64,000 nucleotides of DNA from Halobacteriovorax sp. DA5. GTDB taxonomy: Bacteria; Bdellovibrionota; Bacteriovoracia; Bacteriovoracales; Bacteriovoracaceae. The stretch is from NCBI RefSeq assembly GCF_002903145.1, contig NZ_PPDJ01000009.1, forward strand, positions 248,001 to 312,000, written 5' to 3'. This document shows positions 53,813 to 63,600 of this stretch, piece after piece; the stretch's first letter is position 1; each line of letters starts with the position of its first letter. The translations under genes were made by a program, and so were the position numbers. The notes below the pieces were generated by a model that did not search any database, was not told the DNA's origin, and was given only the letters and a program-made list of their open reading frames with translations.

Positions 53813-54901
53813 ATGAAAATCGCGATTTTAGGTAGTGATAAGAAGGCCCTTGCCGCTTATCGTTTTTTTGAAGACTTAGGTGTCCACGTTAAAATTATTG
53901 GTCAAATTCCAACAGACTCGCAAGGAGAGTTTAGGGAAATCGCCCACCGTAATGTGGAAGTGATTCGCGTTCATAAGCGCTTTTTATCGCCGAACTCTGT
54001 CTTGGAGAGTCGCTCTCGTATGGCCGATACTTTTCGCGTCGTTTTTAAGGTAAATGCTACAACTGAAATTGAACGCCAAAAATTAGAAAACCCTGAAGTT
54101 TTTGAAAAGCTTGGTAAAGATGTTCTTGAATCATTAAAAAATTCGATTGAATCTTTTGAAGACTTTGATTTTATCTGTTACTCAAATGAGTTAACAATAG
54201 CAAATCCTATGGGTGCAGCTCAAGTTCATGCTCTTAATGAGCTTGCCCTTGCCGATGATGAAAGAATCACTTATCACAATGAACACCATGCTAGTCTTGA
54301 AGATATTAAAGCGACAAGAAATCTATGCTTAGTTGGAACTGGTATTGAGAATCTAAGGCTTCTAAGTCTAATAAAAGAAGATTATCTAAATGATCTAACA
54401 AAAACACTCCAGCTAATCACTGCTGAAGAAGTTCCTTTCGGGAATCTAACTTCAGCTCAGGTTAAAGAATATAAAGATGAAATTTCTCAATTTAGTGACC
54501 TTTTAGCAAAGGATCGCCAGCAATTTGACGAAGAGAAGAGAGAGTTTGAAGAAAAGATTATGCAGTGGAGATCTCTTGAGCCTCATATTAAGGCCAAAAC
54601 TCCTACACCGGCTGAACCAAAGCCTAGGCTAATGATTTATAATAGTGCAGTCGTTTCTTCTGTTGATAAGCTTTTAGATCGTAAGGGTCTATTTGTTACG
54701 ATTGAAGGCAGTGACCTACTTGGTGGAGCTGAACAGCTTAAGACTCTTGCTTGTGATCGAATTTGTGTTGATCAGGGTGTAAGTGTTGAGTCTAGTAAAG
54801 TTAGGGGCCTAGCAATGGATGAAGAAGGCTTCTATCCTCTTCATGCAATGACGTTAGATGAAATTAAAGAAAATATGTTAAGATATTTCTCTAAGCAATA
54901 A
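53813..54901 (+). CDS. Rossmann-like N-terminal protein with coiled-coil insert, function unknown
   Basis: The 362-residue protein begins KIAILGSDKKALAAYRFFEDLG, a beta-alpha-beta nucleotide-binding-like start. A Glu/Lys-rich coiled-coil lies at about 220-262. The C-terminal part contains GLFVTIEGSDLLGGAEQLKTL. It recalls flavin- or NAD-dependent dehydrogenase folds without a clear catalytic motif. The ATG has no ribosome site; TATAAG (53799-53804) ends eight bases upstream, with TTGTCA 15 bases further. Confidence 0.68.
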   Translation: MKIAILGSDKKALAAYRFFEDLGVHVKIIGQIPTDSQGEFREIAHRNVEVIRVHKRFLSPNSVLESRSRMADTFRVVFKVNATTEIERQKLENPEVFEKLGKDVLESLKNSIESFEDFDFICYSNELTIANPMGAAQVHALNELALADDERITYHNEHHASLEDIKATRNLCLVGTGIENLRLLSLIKEDYLNDLTKTLQLITAEEVPFGNLTSAQVKEYKDEISQFSDLLAKDRQQFDEEKREFEEKIMQWRSLEPHIKAKTPTPAEPKPRLMIYNSAVVSSVDKLLDRKGLFVTIEGSDLLGGAEQLKTLACDRICVDQGVSVESSKVRGLAMDEEGFYPLHAMTLDEIKENMLRYFSKQ

Positions 54902-54920
54902 TTAAAAAATAGGTTTTATA

Positions 54921-55664
54921 TTGAGATTACTTTATATCGTATTCATATTAACACTTCTTTCTTGTACCACGACTGTTGATCGTGAGTATAAAAGAGTGCA
55001 AACAGATGAATACTATCGTGACTCGGGTGCTGCCGTTTATATGCTTCCAATTCTTCCTGAATGGAGAAACTTTTCAGGAGAAGGACAATGTAAACGCACA
55101 AGAGATATGAGATACTTAAATATTTTGAATCTAATGGATAGTTTCTCAATAGATCATCAAAGCGCTTCGCAAATACAATTTGCCTTTAATCGTATGTACT
55201 CTGAACGTGCGCATAATATGGAGAGAAGCCCAACTCTTAAAGAAGTTGAGCAAATCTTTTTTAGCGCTAATGATTTTGTAACGGCCACTGGTGGCTATAT
55301 CAAGCTTCCAAAATTTAATCGAGTTAATATCATTTGGTTTGATAGCTATCGTGAGAATTTAGATCAGTTAAAAAAATTAATGTCCTCAAAATCAATGCTA
55401 GAAGGAAGACCTGTATTTGTCTCCCTGTGCCTGAATGATATTGAAGTGAAGGCTTCTTTAAAAGAAGCTAATGTAAATTTTGAAGGTGCCTACTTTGTCG
55501 ACTATCGCTATCTAACTTACTATACGCCTAAGGGAGAGTTATCTTCAGAGGAAAGTTTTTATTTAGATCAATACTTAAGCGCAAGTGTAAAAGTACGCCG
55601 TGTTTATTCTCATAAGAAACGCCCGAATTTTATTAAGGGACGCTTTAAATATATAAATTATTAA
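54921..55664 (+). CDS. Lipoprotein of unknown function
   Basis: The 247-residue product starts at TTG 54921, has a lipoprotein signal (LLYIVFILTLLSC, lipid Cys at 15) and no recognised domain. The mature N-terminus is EYYRDSGAAVYMLPILPEW, and the rest is mixed alpha/beta with GAYFVDYRYLTYYTPKG near the end. The region after the signal faintly recalls papain-like C39 peptidases but a convincing catalytic His is not seen. The cyclophilin gene follows after nine bases. Confidence 0.68.
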   Translation: MRLLYIVFILTLLSCTTTVDREYKRVQTDEYYRDSGAAVYMLPILPEWRNFSGEGQCKRTRDMRYLNILNLMDSFSIDHQSASQIQFAFNRMYSERAHNMERSPTLKEVEQIFFSANDFVTATGGYIKLPKFNRVNIIWFDSYRENLDQLKKLMSSKSMLEGRPVFVSLCLNDIEVKASLKEANVNFEGAYFVDYRYLTYYTPKGELSSEESFYLDQYLSASVKVRRVYSHKKRPNFIKGRFKYINY

Positions 55665-55673
55665 GGAGTAATT

Positions 55674-56210
55674 ATGTTCGGTTTTGGAACTAAGAAAGAT
55701 GCCCACAAAGAGGATCTTGATCGTCTATACGCAAACTTTGAAACTAATATGGGAAATTTCAAAGTAGAGCTTTACGCAAAAGAATGTCCAGAAACAGTAT
55801 GGAACTTTGCTAACCTTATTGAAGGGAGACAAAAGACTCCTGCAAAAGAAGGTCCTTACTATGATGGTCTAATTTTCCACAGAGTTATTTCTGGTTTCGT
55901 TATTCAAGGTGGATGTCCAGATGGGACAGGAATGGGTGGTCCAGGTTATAAATTCGAAGACGAATGTCGCTCAGACCTTCGCCACGATAGTGCAGGGATT
56001 CTTTCTATGGCAAATGCTGGCCCTGGAACAAATGGTTCTCAATTCTTCATCACTCTTGGTGCAACTCCACACTTAGATGGACGCCATACAGTGTTTGGTA
56101 AAGTTATCGAAGGTATGGATGTTGTTGAGAAGATCGGTGAGGTTCGCACTGGTATGCATGACCGTCCAATGCAAGATGTAGTTATGGAAAAAGTGACTAT
56201 TGAAAGATAA
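55674..56210 (+). CDS. Cyclophilin-type peptidyl-prolyl cis-trans isomerase
   Basis: The 178-residue protein is a cytoplasmic cyclophilin, as no signal peptide is present. Family motifs are GLIFHRVISGFVIQGGCPDG, LSMANAGPGTNGSQFFIT and LDGRHTVFGKVIEGMDVV; the catalytic Arg lies in FHRV. It speeds proline isomerisation in protein folding. AAGGAG precedes the ATG. It converges on recJ, separated by a hairpin. Confidence 0.95.
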   Translation: MFGFGTKKDAHKEDLDRLYANFETNMGNFKVELYAKECPETVWNFANLIEGRQKTPAKEGPYYDGLIFHRVISGFVIQGGCPDGTGMGGPGYKFEDECRSDLRHDSAGILSMANAGPGTNGSQFFITLGATPHLDGRHTVFGKVIEGMDVVEKIGEVRTGMHDRPMQDVVMEKVTIER

Positions 56211-56218
56211 TTAGATAC

Positions 56219-56242
56219 GGACCTTAACTCTAGTTAAGGTCC
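56219..56242. terminator. Hairpin between the cyclophilin gene and recJ
   Basis: A 10-base-pair perfect stem GGACCTTAAC/GTTAAGGTCC with loop TCTA (56229-56232) spans the recJ stop codon. It lacks a T-run, so it is either a weak bidirectional terminator or an RNA 3'-end protector. Confidence 0.45.
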
Positions 56243-57951
56243 ACTCTTTCAACCATTAGCTGAATATACTTATTTCCATTGAAGTAGTTTAGAGCAAGTG
56301 TGAAGTAGACATCAAGTTCAACACTTGGATCATTTTGGCGCTCATAAATTTCGTTCGGTGTAAGCGCTCCCCACTTAGACATATAATTAAAACTAATCCC
56401 TTTAAGATTAATTTTCTGATTTGTTATTGATGTAAAATTCCATCTAACGTGTATATCTTTTAGAAGATCAAAATTTTTAAGCTTTGCACCTTTTAATTTA
56501 AAGATTGGTTTTGCATTTCCCATTCCAAAAGGCTCAAGCGCATCTAGCCCTCTAAGAAGATTTGGATCAATTTCATCTGGAGTTATCTCAAGATCATAAA
56601 AATCTTGTACCGTTCTTTGGATCAAGGGAATTTCTTTTAACATTGCATTCATCGAAGTTTTAAATTTTTCCAGATTTTCAACTGGCATTGAAAGCCCTGC
56701 GGCCGCCTTGTGGCCTCCAAATTTTAAGAACAGATCGCGATGCTCATTAAGTAGGTGATAAATATCGAGATCACCTGCAGACCTTGCTGATGCTTTAATC
56801 ACACCTTCATCTTCGGCATCACTGAAAACAATGGCCGGAACTTTAAATGTTTCAACAAGCTTTGAAGCAACAATTCCGATAACACCTTCATGAAAGTGAG
56901 GAGCATAGACAATTGCAATGTCTAGTTCGCCATCTCTTTTAAGTTCGTCTATGACTTGTTCTTTTGCCTCTTCAAAGACTTCTTTTTGAATGGCCTTACG
57001 TTCTGTATTACAGTTAACAAGCTGGTGATAGTACTCACGTGCTTCGTTATAGTCTTTTGAGATTAAAAGTTTTAATGCTACTTCTGGGTGGTCTAATCGC
57101 CCTTTAGAGTTGATTAACGGGCCAACATTGAAAGATAGTTTTTCGCTTGGAATAATATCTTTTCCACGGTCTGTTGGATCAAAGAAAGCCTTAATTCCTT
57201 CATATTGAGTGTTCTTAATAAGTCTCATTCCATGACGAACAAGTTTTAAGTTCATTGGACTTAGTGGTGCAAGGTCACAAATTGTACCAATCGCTACGTA
57301 TTGAAGTAGATCATATACTGAAGGGATATCTTGTCCACGGGCCAAGAGCTTCTTTCTAATTTCAACACAAATCGCAAATGCTACACCAACACCAGCAAGT
57401 GGTTTCATGTCTGAATCTGCTGGCTCGTCTCGGCGCGAAGGATTTACAACAGCGATCGCTTCTGGCATTGTTTCGCGTCCATCTTTGTGGTGGTCGGTGA
57501 TAATTAATTTTAGACCTTTCTCTTTTGCATAAGCGGCTTGCTCAACGTTTGAGATTCCACAGTCGACTGTGATCATTAAATCGATACCTTCTTCTATTGC
57601 ACGATCAATTGAACAATTATGAAGTCCATAACCTTCAACAAAACGGGAAGGTTGAATGAGGTCTACTTCGAGATTTAGCTTTTGAAAAAATTGATAGAAG
57701 AGAGCACAAGAAGTCGTTCCATCAACATCATAATCACCATAAATGGCAATTTTCTCATTATTATCAATAGCTTTAATTATTTCATCTGCGGCAACATCAA
57801 TATCAATGAGTGCTCCAAAGTTTGGTAGGGAATTCAGATCCCAAGATAGGAATTCTTGAATCTCTTGAGGTCCCATCTCTCTTTTAGCAAAGAGCCTTTG
57901 AACGACTGGATGTAAATTAAAATTCTGAGTAGCGTGTGTAGTGTTCTCCAT
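56230..57951 (-). CDS. recJ: Single-stranded-DNA-specific exonuclease RecJ
   Basis: RecJ degrades single-stranded DNA 5' to 3' in recombination and mismatch repair. The 573-residue length is typical. DHH-family motifs are IYGDYDVDGT (Asp73, Asp75, Asp77), Asp130 in TVDCG, TDHH (152-155) and VVNPSRRDE, plus the DHHA1 part KASARS and KFGGHKAAAGLS. The start codon lies in the loop of a small hairpin and has no upstream ribosome site. Confidence 0.95.
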   Translation of the reverse strand: MENTTHATQNFNLHPVVQRLFAKREMGPQEIQEFLSWDLNSLPNFGALIDIDVAADEIIKAIDNNEKIAIYGDYDVDGTTSCALFYQFFQKLNLEVDLIQPSRFVEGYGLHNCSIDRAIEEGIDLMITVDCGISNVEQAAYAKEKGLKLIITDHHKDGRETMPEAIAVVNPSRRDEPADSDMKPLAGVGVAFAICVEIRKKLLARGQDIPSVYDLLQYVAIGTICDLAPLSPMNLKLVRHGMRLIKNTQYEGIKAFFDPTDRGKDIIPSEKLSFNVGPLINSKGRLDHPEVALKLLISKDYNEAREYYHQLVNCNTERKAIQKEVFEEAKEQVIDELKRDGELDIAIVYAPHFHEGVIGIVASKLVETFKVPAIVFSDAEDEGVIKASARSAGDLDIYHLLNEHRDLFLKFGGHKAAAGLSMPVENLEKFKTSMNAMLKEIPLIQRTVQDFYDLEITPDEIDPNLLRGLDALEPFGMGNAKPIFKLKGAKLKNFDLLKDIHVRWNFTSITNQKINLKGISFNYMSKWGALTPNEIYERQNDPSVELDVYFTLALNYFNGNKYIQLMVERVDLN

Positions 57952-57959
57952 AAGAGAAC
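57943..57959 (-). promoter_or_regulatory. Hairpin presenting the recJ start codon in its loop
   Basis: GTTCTC (57943-57948) and GAGAAC (57954-57959) pair around five bases. In the mRNA the loop reads UUAUG and holds the start codon. The only GGAG is inside the 3' arm, after the ATG. Confidence 0.4.
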
Positions 57960-57997
57960 GATATCACGTTGGAACTTGATCGAGAATTAATAAAGTC

Positions 57998-58243
57998 TTA
58001 CCAAAGTACAGTAATGCCTTTGATAATATCTTCTTCGTGCAGCTCGTTAACATCTGAAAACAATAGCTTAAAGTCTGAAGAGTTCTTTGCATGGACTTTA
58101 TCAAAGTATTTTGTTGGTAAGAATGACTTTTTACAACTCTGACATTTTTGAACTTCAGTTGCGGTATCGTGCACATGGCCACAAACATGACATTTCTTGA
58201 TAATTCTTTTCTTCGCAACTTCCATATTTATTTCTTTCATCAT
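57998..58243 (-). CDS. Small zinc-ribbon protein
   Basis: From the ATG at 58243 (AAGG five bases before) the product has 81 residues. An N-terminal basic stretch leads to a zinc-ribbon CHVCGHVH...CQSCKKSF, in which two CxxC pairs should bind one Zn or Fe. The rest is short and helical. The motif recalls rubredoxin-like ribbons found in small regulators. It lies upstream of recJ on the same strand. Function unknown. Confidence 0.7.
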   Translation of the reverse strand: MMKEINMEVAKKRIIKKCHVCGHVHDTATEVQKCQSCKKSFLPTKYFDKVHAKNSSDFKLLFSDVNELHEEDIIKGITVLW

Positions 58244-58329
58244 TCTAACCTTAATTCCTTTAGATTTAGTACCTACCTCTTCGAAACATAGATGAATAAG
58301 TTTAGAAAAATCGGCAATAATTACCGAAA

Positions 58330-58361
58330 AAAACAAAAGGCCGAGTGTTAAACTCGGCCTT
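58330..58361 (-). terminator. Rho-independent terminator of the secreted coiled-coil gene
   Basis: A perfect 10-base-pair stem AAGGCCGAGT/ACTCGGCCTT (58337-58346 with 58352-58361) is followed on the minus strand by TTTTGTTTTTTT. Confidence 0.9.
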
Positions 58362-58388
58362 CAGTATCAAATTAAAGGGGGGAGGGTA

Positions 58389-59753
58389 TTAAAAAAGCTT
58401 TATATTAGCGCTATTAGTAGCGTCTAGAGCAGTCGTAAAATTATTTAAGATAGGAGAGCTGCTTGCAGTATTGATTCCCATATTAAAGTTTTGATTTGGA
58501 ATACTGCTTCCCCAATTATATCCACTTTTAGAGTAGTCAAAGTTTTGTACTTGAATCGATTGTTCTGGAGTGTAGTAATTACCCCAAGGCATCGATTCAC
58601 TTACTCTTAGCATTGGTGCATTTGCTCCATAGTAATCATTATAACTATAGTTCCAGTTGTTTAGTCGATTAAGATCTTGCATCATAAAAGACTGTTCTCT
58701 AAAGTCGCGTACCATACTTGAGAAACTATCTTGTCTCTGGTTAAGCGCATCGTATGTTCCAAAGTAAGAGTTAACTTGTGGCTGCGTAAATTGAGATGTA
58801 AGCATGCTTACAAATTGTTGCATGGCCATGGCCTCTTGTTGTTGCTGGCGCTGGTACTCTGCTTGCTCTTTCATTTCTCTGATATATTCGATAAGAGCTA
58901 GCTCTGCTTCTGAAAACTTATCGTCTTTATCTTCTTTATCTTCTTTGTCTTCTTTTTTATCTTTCTTCTTTGCTTTTAGCTTATCTTTATCAATTTCTTT
59001 GCTATCTGCTTCAGCGATAACTTCTTTTTCTTCTTCTGAATCTTTTGAATCATTTTTATACTCTTCAAGCTCTGCTGTGATTTTAGCAAGTTCATCTTGA
59101 AGTTTTTTAATTTCATCAGTATCAACTTTTGATTTTGCATTTTCTAATTCGCAAACTAGGATCGCATTTTCTTTTTTAAGCTCTTCATTTTCAACTTCTA
59201 GAGATGAAAGCTTCTCGCTAATTTCTTGCAGCTTTTCTCTTGTTTCATCAAATTTTGAAATGGCTTCTTTTGCTGTTTCTAACTCTGAAGTTCTCTGCTC
59301 AATTAGTTCTTCAAGTGCCTTAATTTTTTCTTGGCGAATATTATCATCAACTGGATCTGATGATTGTACATTGGCAAGTTTAGATTTAAGATCTGTGATT
59401 TCCTCACTACTTTTAGCAAGTTCTTCTGTTAGTGTATTAGACTTACCTTGAAGTTCTTCATATCTCTTTGAAAGATCCTTAAAATCTTTTACTAGTTTTT
59501 CATCGACGTCTTTAATTTCGATTTTGACGATATTCTCTACTTTTCCAAATAGCTTTGCTGTATCGAACCAAAGATCAAAGATTCCTTTTTGGTGGACTTG
59601 ATAAGATGTTACAGAAATTTGCTTCTCACCTGCGATCTCGCGGTAGTGGCCACTATGGTATGAGTTGTCTGAAACTAACATTTCATTTTGCACATAAGTG
59701 CTCGATAGAAATAATGCACTCATAATAAATAGCTTTTTGTAACAAGCTTTCAT
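58389..59753 (-). CDS. Secreted coiled-coil protein
   Basis: The 454-residue protein has a signal peptide (LFIMSALFLSSTYVQNE). A region of about 50 residues leads to a long Glu/Lys/Leu coiled-coil at about 75-235, with heptads such as LTEELAKSSEEITDLKSKL. A highly charged Lys/Asp/Glu patch follows (250-275, with repeated KED units), then a Gln/Asn/Tyr-rich C-terminus that resembles a surface or adhesive tail. GGGAGGA lies before the ATG. No family is recognised. Confidence 0.75.
   Translation of the reverse strand: MKACYKKLFIMSALFLSSTYVQNEMLVSDNSYHSGHYREIAGEKQISVTSYQVHQKGIFDLWFDTAKLFGKVENIVKIEIKDVDEKLVKDFKDLSKRYEELQGKSNTLTEELAKSSEEITDLKSKLANVQSSDPVDDNIRQEKIKALEELIEQRTSELETAKEAISKFDETREKLQEISEKLSSLEVENEELKKENAILVCELENAKSKVDTDEIKKLQDELAKITAELEEYKNDSKDSEEEKEVIAEADSKEIDKDKLKAKKKDKKEDKEDKEDKDDKFSEAELALIEYIREMKEQAEYQRQQQQEAMAMQQFVSMLTSQFTQPQVNSYFGTYDALNQRQDSFSSMVRDFREQSFMMQDLNRLNNWNYSYNDYYGANAPMLRVSESMPWGNYYTPEQSIQVQNFDYSKSGYNWGSSIPNQNFNMGINTASSSPILNNFTTALDATNSANIKLF
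58921..58973 (-). repeat. Low-complexity direct repeats encoding a KED-rich patch
   Basis: The unit TCTTCTTTATC and near copies recur head to tail. They encode KEDKEDKEDKDDK in the coiled-coil protein and could change length by slippage. Confidence 0.6.
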
Positions 59754-59897
59754 AAATTCCTCCCAAGAATTTGATTCAATTTATTAGATGCAACTGCTAT
59801 GCCAAAATAAAGGTCAAAAACCATGCAAAAATGCCATGGATACTGTTCATATTTTAGACACTGGCCAAAACCAATGCGCTTTTGCTTTAATAGCTCT

Positions 59898-60641
59898 ATG
59901 AAAAATCCAATCTATCAAAAGACTTATCAGGTCAGTATCAATAATGTGAATATTAACAAGCGTCTTGGGCTCTTTGGAATGTTAGGCTATCTTCAAGATA
60001 TTGCGACTGTTCACGGCGAAGAGGCAGGCTTTGGTATCGAAGATATGATTAAGGATCAATCCTTTTGGGTACTGGTTAGACAAAAGCTTCGCATGGAGAG
60101 ATTTCCTCATTGGAATGAGGTTATTGAGATTAAAACGTGGTCTCGAGCACCAGAGGGGATGTATGCCTTTCGCGAATTTGAGATCTTCCTTAATGGTGAG
60201 AAGATTGGGGACTGTTCAACGGTATGGATGATTTTAGATGGTGTGACAAGAAAGGTTAAAAAGCCTGACTTTCCAATGGAGAGAATTAATCCTCGTACAG
60301 ATTATCATCTTGATTATATTGCTCATAAAGTTGAGGTGAGGGATAACTTTGAAAAAGTTAATACCATTACAGTACGAAATAGTGATCTTGATTTAAATAT
60401 GCACGTTAATAATACAAAGTATTCACAGTGGATTCTTGATTCGATTCCGATTGAACTTCATAAAACGGCAAAGCTTAATGAATTTGAAATTAACTTCATG
60501 GCCGAAACTCACTTAGGGGATGAGATCGATATCTATCGAGCTCGAAATGATGAAGGGGAGTTAAATCACGATATCGTCTATAAAGGAGTTAGGCTCTCTG
60601 ATGGTAAGACTTGTTTCTTGGCAAATCTCTTAGCTGATTAG
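59898..60641 (+). CDS. Acyl-ACP thioesterase (FatA/FatB-like)
   Basis: The 247-residue protein has two hot-dog domains as in plant-type acyl-ACP thioesterases. Segments include VNINKRLGLFGMLGYLQDIA, FWVLVRQKLRMERFPHWNEV and the catalytic region NSDLDLNMHVNNTKYSQW (about 162-179) with Asn and His. It releases free fatty acids from acyl-ACP. The ATG at 59898 is chosen because the family begins there; the frame is open further upstream. No ribosome site is seen, and TGcTTTAAT ends six bases before the ATG. Confidence 0.88.
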   Translation: MKNPIYQKTYQVSINNVNINKRLGLFGMLGYLQDIATVHGEEAGFGIEDMIKDQSFWVLVRQKLRMERFPHWNEVIEIKTWSRAPEGMYAFREFEIFLNGEKIGDCSTVWMILDGVTRKVKKPDFPMERINPRTDYHLDYIAHKVEVRDNFEKVNTITVRNSDLDLNMHVNNTKYSQWILDSIPIELHKTAKLNEFEINFMAETHLGDEIDIYRARNDEGELNHDIVYKGVRLSDGKTCFLANLLAD

Positions 60642-60642
60642 A

Positions 60643-63600
60643 TTAGCGTAGGTAGAACTCAAAGCTACAAGCACCTTTTCCTGAGTAGCAGACTTCTGTT
60701 CCATAAGCTGGCACGACACCCTCATTACCACCATTGATGGTAATATTATAAGCATCTGAAGAATTATAATTATCATTAGCATTTTGACCTGAACAACCTT
60801 CTGTACGGCTTGTGTGGCGTAGGTTTCCTGTACAGTCAACATAGTCGTAATCCCAAGTTCCATTGCCATTTTCAATTATTGGAGCACCTGCATTGTATGA
60901 AGGAGAGATGAACATCGCATCTGTCGTCCCATTGGCACGAGAGAAGTATTCCGGATTAATCGATGCTCTGGTATTCGGGAGAGTTCTCTCTATTAAGAGA
61001 TTATCGGCGATAGTACTTACCATGATCGAGTTATCAAGATCAGTAACACCACTTGAGCGGACAACTAAAGTCCAGCCTCCACCATCTGTTGTCATATCAC
61101 AATAGACTGTACGTAGGGCATTTTGACCAGGATAGAAGTTGATCGTGTAATTTCCAGAAGGAGCATTTGGATTTTCTTCAAGGATTTGCTTACAAGAAGA
61201 TTTATAATTTCCATAAGAATTTGATTCACGAATCATAAACCAACCATTACCTGCACCAACAGCTGTCGCGGGGTCAGTGGCCCAAGATTTAGATGTGCTA
61301 TACCAATAGGCACCGTTAAAGTATCCATCTCCACTATTTTCACCACCACCGTGGATTTTTCCGGACCAACAAGCAGCATACCAAAAAGGTGTATTTGAAT
61401 AAAGGGTTGCACAGTTACTAGCATGAGCATCATTGTCTTGATCAAATGTTGTCCATTGTTGACCATCAAATGTTGTCGACATCGATGCTATTACACTACC
61501 TGTTAATTGAGTATAGGATTCAATATTTAAACGGTAGTTATCCGCTGGATTAAAATTCTTTACTGTCATCATTGCCTGTTGGGAAATAGGCTGGTTGAAA
61601 TCATATGACCAAGAGTAGAGTAGTTGGAAATCTCCATTACCTGCAATATTATCCCAATGAGAGAGACCGACGAAGTAGTTTAAGTAGTCTAGGTAGTCGT
61701 TAGTGTTATTCGAAGCGATTCCAGTCGTTGATAATAGACTACATTTTCCTGTTGTATCACTTACGCTTCCTGCTACGGCAGAGCATCTAGGCAGAGTTGA
61801 AATTGAATCAGCATATGTAATTCCAGTTGTTGGCTTATTCGTTCCACCACGAGTATTTCCCCATACAAGCGTCCAGCCTCCGCCATGAGTTGTCATATCA
61901 CAAACTGTTGGGAAGGCAGGATTTGAACCTCGTGGCCCATCTGGATCGATTAAGTAAACCCCTGTACCACTTGAATAGCCACGGTCAAGAAACTCTCTAC
62001 ATGACTTCATTGATGGAAGAGAGCGTACCCAAACGCGAGTTTCTTGGTATTGTTTTAATGTTAGACCAAGGCCTGATTCAACTTCTGTACTATCGTAAGC
62101 ATTTGTACAGTAATTATTATCGACCGAAGTACAAGTTGTGATTTCAGCTCTGGCCATCGAGTCTCTTGGTGTACATCTCCTTCCATAACCACCACCGATA
62201 AAAATTCGATCAGTGTTGGTAGGGTCAACATTTACGCAAGAATAGAAAACACGCCAGAAATTTCCATAGCCGTGTAAAAAGTAGTTTCCAACAAGTCTTA
62301 CGTTTTCATTACCATCCATGTCAGCAAAATTTACTTGTGGCGTGCTTGCGTCCGAAAGGGCAACCACCTGTTGATAATATTGAGGAATCGTCTTGTCTAA
62401 GTAAGCCGTCTCCCAAGTATTGTCAGTGATGCTAAAGCCGGTGTTAACACCTTCAACGCGCATTTGATTAAAAGCAATTGAATTTGATCTTGAGTAAACT
62501 TCTGCTGAAGTCTCTCCTCGTGCAGCGTGAGTCGGGTAGCCATGCCATACTTTTGTCCAGCCACCGCCTTCTGTCGTCATATCACAGTCAACTGTAACGG
62601 CCGTTCCTTCTGGATAAATCGTATAAGAACCGTTTCCACGTGACTTACCACTTAAGAGAATATCCATACAGTTCTTTGGTTGGTCGTATTTCTCTCTTAA
62701 AAAGTAACGTGCTTTGACAGTTGCCTGTCCTGTGTTGAAACCACCAACGCCACGAACACGGTTAAGGTCATCACTACCATTTGTATGATAAATATAGTGT
62801 CGTGGTTGATCGTGTACGTCAGATGTTCCTGTTTGAGTGTATGCAGGAAGACAGTCTCCCCAACCAAATCCAACTCCGGCCCAATTTGTTTGCCTGTCTA
62901 AATAGTAATTTGTTCCATTGCTATTTCTAAAACGAAATTGTGAGCCACCTGTCATAATGTCACAATCTCCTGGTGTCGTCCTACTTGGTCCTGCTTTAAT
63001 ATCAACAACAAGATTAAAGTCCTCTGGGTTGAAGAACTCAACTGTTGAGTAGTCAGTTGCTCCCCAGTTACCGATATCACGGGCCATCATTTGGGTTGCC
63101 GAGAAATCATAGAAATTATGCATACCAATTGTATTCATATCCGCATAATTTGTACTATTGATATTAATGCCAGCAAATTCGTTTTTCATCGTGTTGTATG
63201 ACTTCTTTGTCGTCATTGTCGGGTCAGCTGCGTTGGCATAGAAAAGAGTCCAGCCTCCATTATCAATATCCATTTCACAGTAAACTTGAGTCGCTGTTAC
63301 TTGATCTGGATAGATCGTATAAACTCCTGAACCTTTGGATTCACCAAGTTCCACAAGATGCTGACATGACATTGGTCTCATTCCTTCATCATGAAGATAG
63401 AGTTCTGCTAATTGCGTTCCCACATCATTATTATGATCTGAAGGAATTCCCGTTTTATAAGCAGCATCTGAACCAATGGCGAAGTACCAATTTGAGTGGT
63501 TAACGGAACCATCAATAAGAGATTGATCACCATTAGAGTAACTGAAATTATTATTTCCAAGCTCAAGGCCTCCCCATCTTTGACTATTCATTTCAATATC

